Assembly: GCA_963969595.1 (NCBI GenBank)
Contig: OZ018408.1
Location: forward strand, 50,903,022 to 50,967,021
Source of the DNA: Neckera pumila
Taxonomy: Eukaryota > Streptophyta > Bryopsida > Hypnales > Neckeraceae
DNA length: 64,000 nt
Reading direction: 5' to 3'
Part shown: positions 58,205 through 64,000 of the stretch, piece after piece
How positions within the stretch are numbered: the first letter of the stretch is position 1
How the letters are laid out: every line of letters starts with the position of its first letter
Notes under the pieces: model-generated
What the model was told of the DNA's origin: nothing
The model's input: the letters and a program-made list of their open reading frames with translations, nothing else
The model's database searches: none
Position numbers and translations under genes: made by a program

Positions 58205-58902
58205 GGTTGGCACTTGCTATGCTATGCATTCATCATTAGAATTTTATTAGAATTTTTATGTTTTAGATAAAATGCAGAATAAAAATTTCAGTAAATCTTC
58301 AAATAAAAATTACTAAAATCTTTGTACAATTTTATTTATAAGTAAGCATATATTGAAACATACCATAGAAATTTATTGAATGATGAATGAAATATATGCA
58401 ATGGTGAATACTGTAAAAGACACACATTTATTGTAATGCATTCAAAAGTTGACTCAATTGTTACGAACTATGGCAATTCAAAAACTTGGTGAATTGAAAA
58501 GAAAAACTTCATGAACAACTTAATTGTTGTGAAATCCAAAATTGCTTCAATTGAATTAATTTTTCAAATCATTTGGTAGTAGCAATAAAATTTTGAAATC
58601 ATACAAGCTGTAAATGTGATATTACAAAGGTGATTGCAAACTACTACTCTATTTCTGTAATATAACATTGTGTGAAAATATTATTTTTATGTATGCATAA
58701 TTGAAAATATTTTTACAAAATATTACAATTAATTATTTCAAAGACTTATTGAAATCATTATCATGCATTCTATTCAAATATATCAAAATTTTACTAATAT
58801 GTGATACAATGAATGCATAGCATAGCAAGCATGAGCCCCTATCAGTAATGGTAGCATTTGTGATATTACAAAGGGAGTTATGATTCTAGTAGTATGATAG
58901 TA
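58205..58902. mobile_element. 0.7-kb dispersed repeat with internal inverted ends, copy 2
   Basis: Same element and orientation as 44956-45637, with high identity (for example GATGAATGAAATrTATGCAA and the shared tail). It differs mainly by small indels around 58260-58320. Confidence 0.85.
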
Positions 58903-60959
58903 AAAGATGCATCATGATGTTTTATACTACAATATAAACCCAAGGAGAAACCAAAAAAAAAATTGAGCATATATATGCATTTGATATGAATCTTCACCTT
59001 TTATTCAAAAATCCATGATATTTTCAAACTTTCACAAAAAAATATAAAATTTGTATGACTAATTATGATATATAATCATTTTTCTACAAAATAAATCACA
59101 TTCATAGATGGTTTCAAAATGAAGTTTGAAAAAAGAGTTATAGGCTCATCCTTTTAGGGTTATATGTTTGTAGTCTTGGCTACGACAAATTGTTATTTTA
59201 GAGGTACATGTTGACCACTAGTTGGTGTTGAATCCTATATTTGTCAATTCAAAAATCCCAAAGATCCTCATTCCTTGATTCTATGCAAAGTTGACTCTAT
59301 ACTCTGCTCATATGTAATCCCATTTGTTGCCTACCTCAAAAACTTTTCAACTCCCATAATTAAATAGACATTGAATTCTCTATAGGTTTTAATTTTAGTT
59401 GTGTAACTTTGAAATTCTATTATATTCATCATAACTTCATTCCACTAGTTTTGTTTTGGCTTTATTTTATCATTTTAGCCTTGACTGTATTTCACCTTTT
59501 ATATTTTGGCTTCATTACATTGAGATTTGTTATGGCTTCATTCCATCAATCTGGTCATGGCTTCAATTTTAGTTGTGGCTTTAGAGGCCCCCCATAGAGA
59601 GCTAACTGAAGCCTTGTATTGACTTGCAATGGTTCAATCTTGTGTACGTCCTAAGGGTTTTGTGAGGTTGTATGGCATAGTTTAGATTATGTCACAATTT
59701 TCTAATTGCTTATGCAACTTATTTGTTATTTTTTCCTTTTGAAATTTCTCCTTTTTTGCATTGAATGTTGTTAAATTTTGGGTCTATAATTTTATATTAA
59801 TTGAAATTTTTATGTCAAAAAGGTGGCTCTTTGCATACCTTGATATTTTTTTGTTGTGATTGTAATTCTAAAAAAGATTCCCTCCAATCTAAATTGAGCT
59901 TTTAATGCTATCTTCCATTCATACCTTTGTGATTTACTGAATTGCCTTGTGATTTTAGCAAAAGTTGAATATTGAGTTCATACCAATATTAATAACAAGG
60001 TTTAAAATCTCAAGGCCTTCTTCTTGCTCAAGAGCTATTTAAAACTGTCATTTCTACTACATTGAGCCATGCAAATAAAAAAATGATTTTTTGCAAAAAT
60101 CCAACCATAGAATCTTGCATTACTATTGCATAAGAGAACGTGGTAAAGTTTTGCACAGTTGTTTGCATAGGGTTTTGATATTAGTTGTAGAAATTGAAGA
60201 AAAAATGTTTTTGGACCCTTTCCAAGAATTTCAGGTAAATTTGACTGTAATTTGTAGGAAATTTTTGCCTTACAAATTTTGAATTCAAAAATCTACTATA
60301 ACAAAGACCATATAATGTATGTATATTTCCACCAATTTTTCAAGGTAACAATAAAATGTATAATACAGTGTATTTTTTTACAAATACTGTTACAACCATA
60401 TAATTTCTCAAAATAAGAATCCCAGTGGTAAACTGAAGGATTTATTCACTCTGCACAAGCATAATAAAATTTAAAAAATTAAAAACTCAAATCTTCTTAT
60501 TTTTATAGAAAATAGAAGGCTAATGCAAACACACATTGCCTAAGAAATTGGACATCATTGAAAAAAGTGTCCCATTAGGTTCCTCTCTTATTCCTGTTAT
60601 ATTTTCTTTTGGTTCCCAACTAGAATCCCCCTTTAAAGGAATGCTTCAAATCTTTACAATAGATTTAAAGGCTTTGCTTTGTTTTCAATCTTTTGAATTA
60701 GAAAGTATATTTTAAACCTTTAAAAGCACATTTTAAAGACATTACAATTAACAGTCAAAGTTTCTATCTCAATATTGTGTCAAATATTCACATTCTTTCA
60801 CCCTCTTGAATACCCCCCTTGCTCCTTTTGATGACTTCTTTGGAAATCAAAGAATGATCTTATGCTTTTCAGGGAATGCTGTCACGTGAGCAGCGAGCAG
60901 GGAGAGGCAAGCAGGGAGCGGGGAATGGTGAGTGGGGAGCATTGATTTGAAATGAAAAG
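58903..60959. other. AT-rich stretch without genes
   Basis: No gene, RNA or repeat border recognised. Confidence 0.45.
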
Positions 60960-61225
60960 AAAAAAAGATGATGAATTTAGATGAATAAATAATAAATCTG
61001 GATGAAAAAATTGGACGATGTTGGATGAAAAAAGTGGATGATATTGGATTAAAATATGGATGATGTTGGATTAAAATACTTGATGGTGCTAGATGAAAAA
61101 ATGGAAGAAGATAGGATGAAAAAAATGGATGAAGATAGGATGAAAAAAATTGGATGAAGATAGGATGAAAAATAAAAAAAAGATAAAATGAAAGAAACAA
61201 ATAAAGATAGGATGAAAAGTATGCG
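60960..61225. repeat. Minisatellite (GGATGAAAAAAATGGATGAAGATA)
   Basis: Around ten degenerate 20-26-bp units of GGATGAAAAAA.TGGATGA.GATA. The minus-strand frame through it (rich in F, S, P and H) comes from the repeat. Confidence 0.85.
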
Positions 61226-62036
61226 GTTTGGAATTTGTGGAAAATTAAATCAAAAGCCTATAATTGTGTAAAATGGGTATCTAAAATCATGGATTACATT
61301 TGGCCCACAAATTACAGATTTCACATTCAAATATCCACAAGGGACCTATAGCTATAAACTCTGGTATAGTTTCATTCTGAAGTAGAAAAGTTGACAGCAA
61401 CTACTGACGCACGTGAACTGAACATAACAATTGCATAATATGCTTCTCAACTACAGATATAAGAATAGAATAATAATGCACACAAGAAATACATAATTAC
61501 CTTATAAGTGCTTGGTACAAGAGGAGTGGATAAAAAATCTTTAACTCCATGAATTGATAGCAATGCCAATGATGAATGCATTGTGCTTAATGACAAAGAA
61601 ACCAATGAAGACAAATCATTGGCAGGCTAGGAAGTTGTCATGGTGTTGGTTCACCCTAAATTTAACATTAAAACTTGTACTCCAATTTTGGGTTCTATTT
61701 TGAGTCCTAAAATATTATAAACACTAGGATTATCATAGATAACTAAAATCAAAGTCATTGTTTGGCATAAGCTCATCATCTCGATAATCAATATATATTT
61801 CTCCACCAAATGGCATATTTATTTGATAATTACCATTGAACTAATGAACTCCATATCCAGATGAGCACAATCTCACAATAGATGTGTTGCTTTTTCTGTT
61901 TTTGTGCCCTTTATACCACAACATCACACCATAGTGACATTTTGATCAAGAGGGTAGGTAGTTTAGGAGTTCAAAGGTGGTAACCAATAAATACATCATA
62001 CAGCTGGAAAAAATACATGATGATTATCACAAAAGT
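61226..62036. other. AT-rich spacer
   Basis: No gene recognised. Confidence 0.45.
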
Positions 62037-62726
62037 GGATTCTTGCAAGAAACACCGGATTTATTTTTTGTCACAATGAAAGTGAGTCTCTTGTCATCTT
62101 CTATAGATTTTGAAGAATAAATATGATGAATTTGAAATTTTTAATTGAAATAATCTAACTTAATGGTAATCATATCCTTTATTTTTCAAACATTTTATAC
62201 TTAAAAATTCATTTTGTCACACTTTGAATTTTTAGATTCACTTGTACAAGGTGACCATACAAAATTAAAGATCTATAGTTGAAATCTACATGGTATATTT
62301 CTGCAATAGGGGGCATGTGCCTACAAAGGAGCATCTAAAAATATATTATTTTATATCTTCCAAGTCCATACAAATAGGACTCGCTTGCACAAGCACTTTT
62401 GAACTTTGAAGAGGGTTTTAATTTCATTTTGTTATTAAATTTGATCACCATCAAGTCTTTCAGTGAAATGGCCAATTTTTAGTTTTTTTTGGTTCATAAT
62501 ATTCTATTTATAAATTTTTTTCATACCTCATTGTATCTATGTTTTGTATCAATCCGTCATTTTTTTACATAGACTTGTAGTGGTACATTTAGTTGTTGAA
62601 TTTTCCAATCAACAATTTAGGATTGTTCTAATTTATAGTACTCCTAGTACTTGTAGTATTGGACACTAGAAATGCAGTTTTTGCTAGAATGCTAGAAAAA
62701 TTGAATGGTGTTTCTTGCAATGATCC
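62037..62726. mobile_element. 690-bp element with GGATCATTGCAAGAAACACC termini
   Basis: Left GGATTCTTGCAAGAAACACC and right complement GGTGTTTCTTGCAATGATCC form a 20-bp TIR with two mismatches. Single copies of this terminus appear at 10697, 30544, 34171 and 52387. No coding frame. Confidence 0.7.
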
Positions 62727-63224
62727 AGGTGGTGTTTTTGGTGGTCCAACCAAAAATCTCTAGTAAAAACAAAATCTGATGTGAAGACTACAAATTGCAT
62801 CAAATGCAATGACATTTAATACAAACGCAACAAGAAAACTTCAAATATGGCATTTCCATCATGCATAGGAAATGCTGCAAGAAAGGACTTTAGCTAGACT
62901 ATGCTAAAAGTTGAACTGTCCTTAGTGTGTTGTGTCTCGCCATCAGACTCTACAACATCGTCATCTATGAACTATAGAATGCAAGGATCTAATAAACAGG
63001 CACCAAAAGTTGGCTTAGGATTTAGGATGGCAAACCTGTATAAAGAGCTAACTTTACAAAAAATCCTAGATTTGCAAAAAATCTATGGTCTTGCAACTAT
63101 ACCTACCATGAAGCAACAACCTGCTTTTGAAGGTTTAGGGATAATTTTTTTTTGAACTCATAGTGAAAACCACCCCTCCACTGTTGAACTGAACAAAATG
63201 AAAAAAAAACTGCAATCAAAACAA
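62727..63224. other. Spacer with an unassigned 84-codon frame
   Basis: 62901-63155 (+) opens MLKVELSLVCCVSPSDSTTS; no motif is recognised. Probably not coding. Confidence 0.3.
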
Positions 63225-64000
63225 GTTGCCTAACAAAAATTGAAAAAGAAAACAAGAGGATTTGGAGAAAGTTTAAAAAGTGTCATAAGGTCCTCCCTTG
63301 GAAACCCCTCTCGGCGCCGAGAGGCCCTATGGAGGGTCTTCCCCTATGCAACTATTGTAGCCAAAGTCTGCAATTAGAATAACCTACTTTGAAAAAAAAT
63401 TGAAAAAGAAAACAAGAGGATTTAGAGAAAGTTTGAAAAGTGTCATAAGGTCCTCCCTTGGAAACTCCTCTTGGTGCCAAGAGTCCCGATGGAGGGTCCT
63501 CCCCCATGCAACTATTGCGGCCAAAGTCCGCAATTAGAACAATCTACTTTGAAAAAAAATTGAAAAATAAAACAATAGGATTTGGAGAAAGTTTGAAAAG
63601 TTCCATAAGGTCCTCTCTAGAAAACCCCTCTCCGTGCACAAAGGCCTCTAAGGGGTCCAAACCTAAGCAAAAACAACCCGACACTTTGTCCATTTGACGA
63701 ACTTCACATACTTAGTTACCCTAGAAACCTCTATCGGCCCCGAGATACCCTGTGGAGTGTTCAAGTATGGAAATCTCAAACATCATTTTTCCAAAAAATA
63801 AATTCAAACGTTTTTTTTTTCAATTTTTTTTTTCTTCCATACTTGGTCACCCTAGAAACCTATCTTAGCCCCGAGAGATCCTTTGGACTGGTCGAAGCAT
63901 AGAAATCTCAAAACATTATTTTTTCAAGAAAAAAAAAAAAAAAAATTTAATTTAATTTAATTTTTTTTGCATACTTGGTCACCCTAGAAACTTGTCTTGG
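63225..64000. repeat. Tandem array with palindromic CTCTCGGCGCCGAGAG core, running off the window
   Basis: Three 160-bp units (TGAAAAAGAAAACAAGAGGA at 63241 and 63401, TGAAAAATAAAACAATAGGA at 63561) carry GGAAACCCCTCTCGGCGCCG then AGAG. They pass into units of about 131 bp (ACTTAGTTACCCTAGAAACC at 63710, ACTTGGTCACCCTAGAAACC at 63841 and 63973). The two unit types share the GAAACC...CCCCGAGA.ACCCTGTGGAG segment. Frames across it are repeat-derived. Confidence 0.85.

Noticed and set aside
60847..61200. 117-codon minus-strand frame rich in F, S, P and H
   Set aside because: Translation of the GGATGAAAAAA minisatellite.

Overview
The window looks like nuclear DNA of a plant, most likely a non-flowering land plant or close relative. 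Both intact genes are plant-type and intron-rich: an EF-hand Na+/Ca2+ exchanger of the NCL type and an acireductone dioxygenase. Their exons are GC-rich and sit in very AT-rich surroundings, and an 87-bp piece of plastid-type 16S rRNA is embedded further on. The species cannot be named from this sequence.

Layout. 1-14950: AT-rich repeats, including piggyBac-like elements (TTAA target sites), TA-flanked MITEs, a broken pogo/Tigger-like transposon (2486-3922), hairpin MITEs and a GC-rich, possibly organellar block (6040-6540). 14953-24700: the gene island. The 7-exon exchanger gene lies on + (CDS 15498-20774) and the 7-exon ARD gene on - (CDS 24683-22454), tail to tail. A small MITE family sits in their introns and in the spacer. 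24684-27180: mixed-composition DNA with no gene I can defend. 27190-64000: repeats again, with piggyBac-like clusters (28.1-32.0, 35.8-38.5 and 53.6-54.5 kb), nested insertions (a 243-bp MITE and a 1.9-kb solo-LTR-like insert), long fold-back elements, a pair of 0.7-kb repeats, a LINE-type relic (about 50.5-50.9 kb) and a tandem array with a palindromic core running off the right edge.

Function. The exchanger is predicted to move cations across a membrane (Ca2+ out of the cytosol against Na+) under EF-hand control. ARD acts in the methionine salvage (Yang) cycle. Nothing suggests that the two work together; they are convergent neighbours. The rest is mainly a record of non-autonomous transposon activity. 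The most notable part is a family of TTAA-flanked elements with CCCCTAAAG termini, with at least thirteen copies in 64 kb and no transposase in view.
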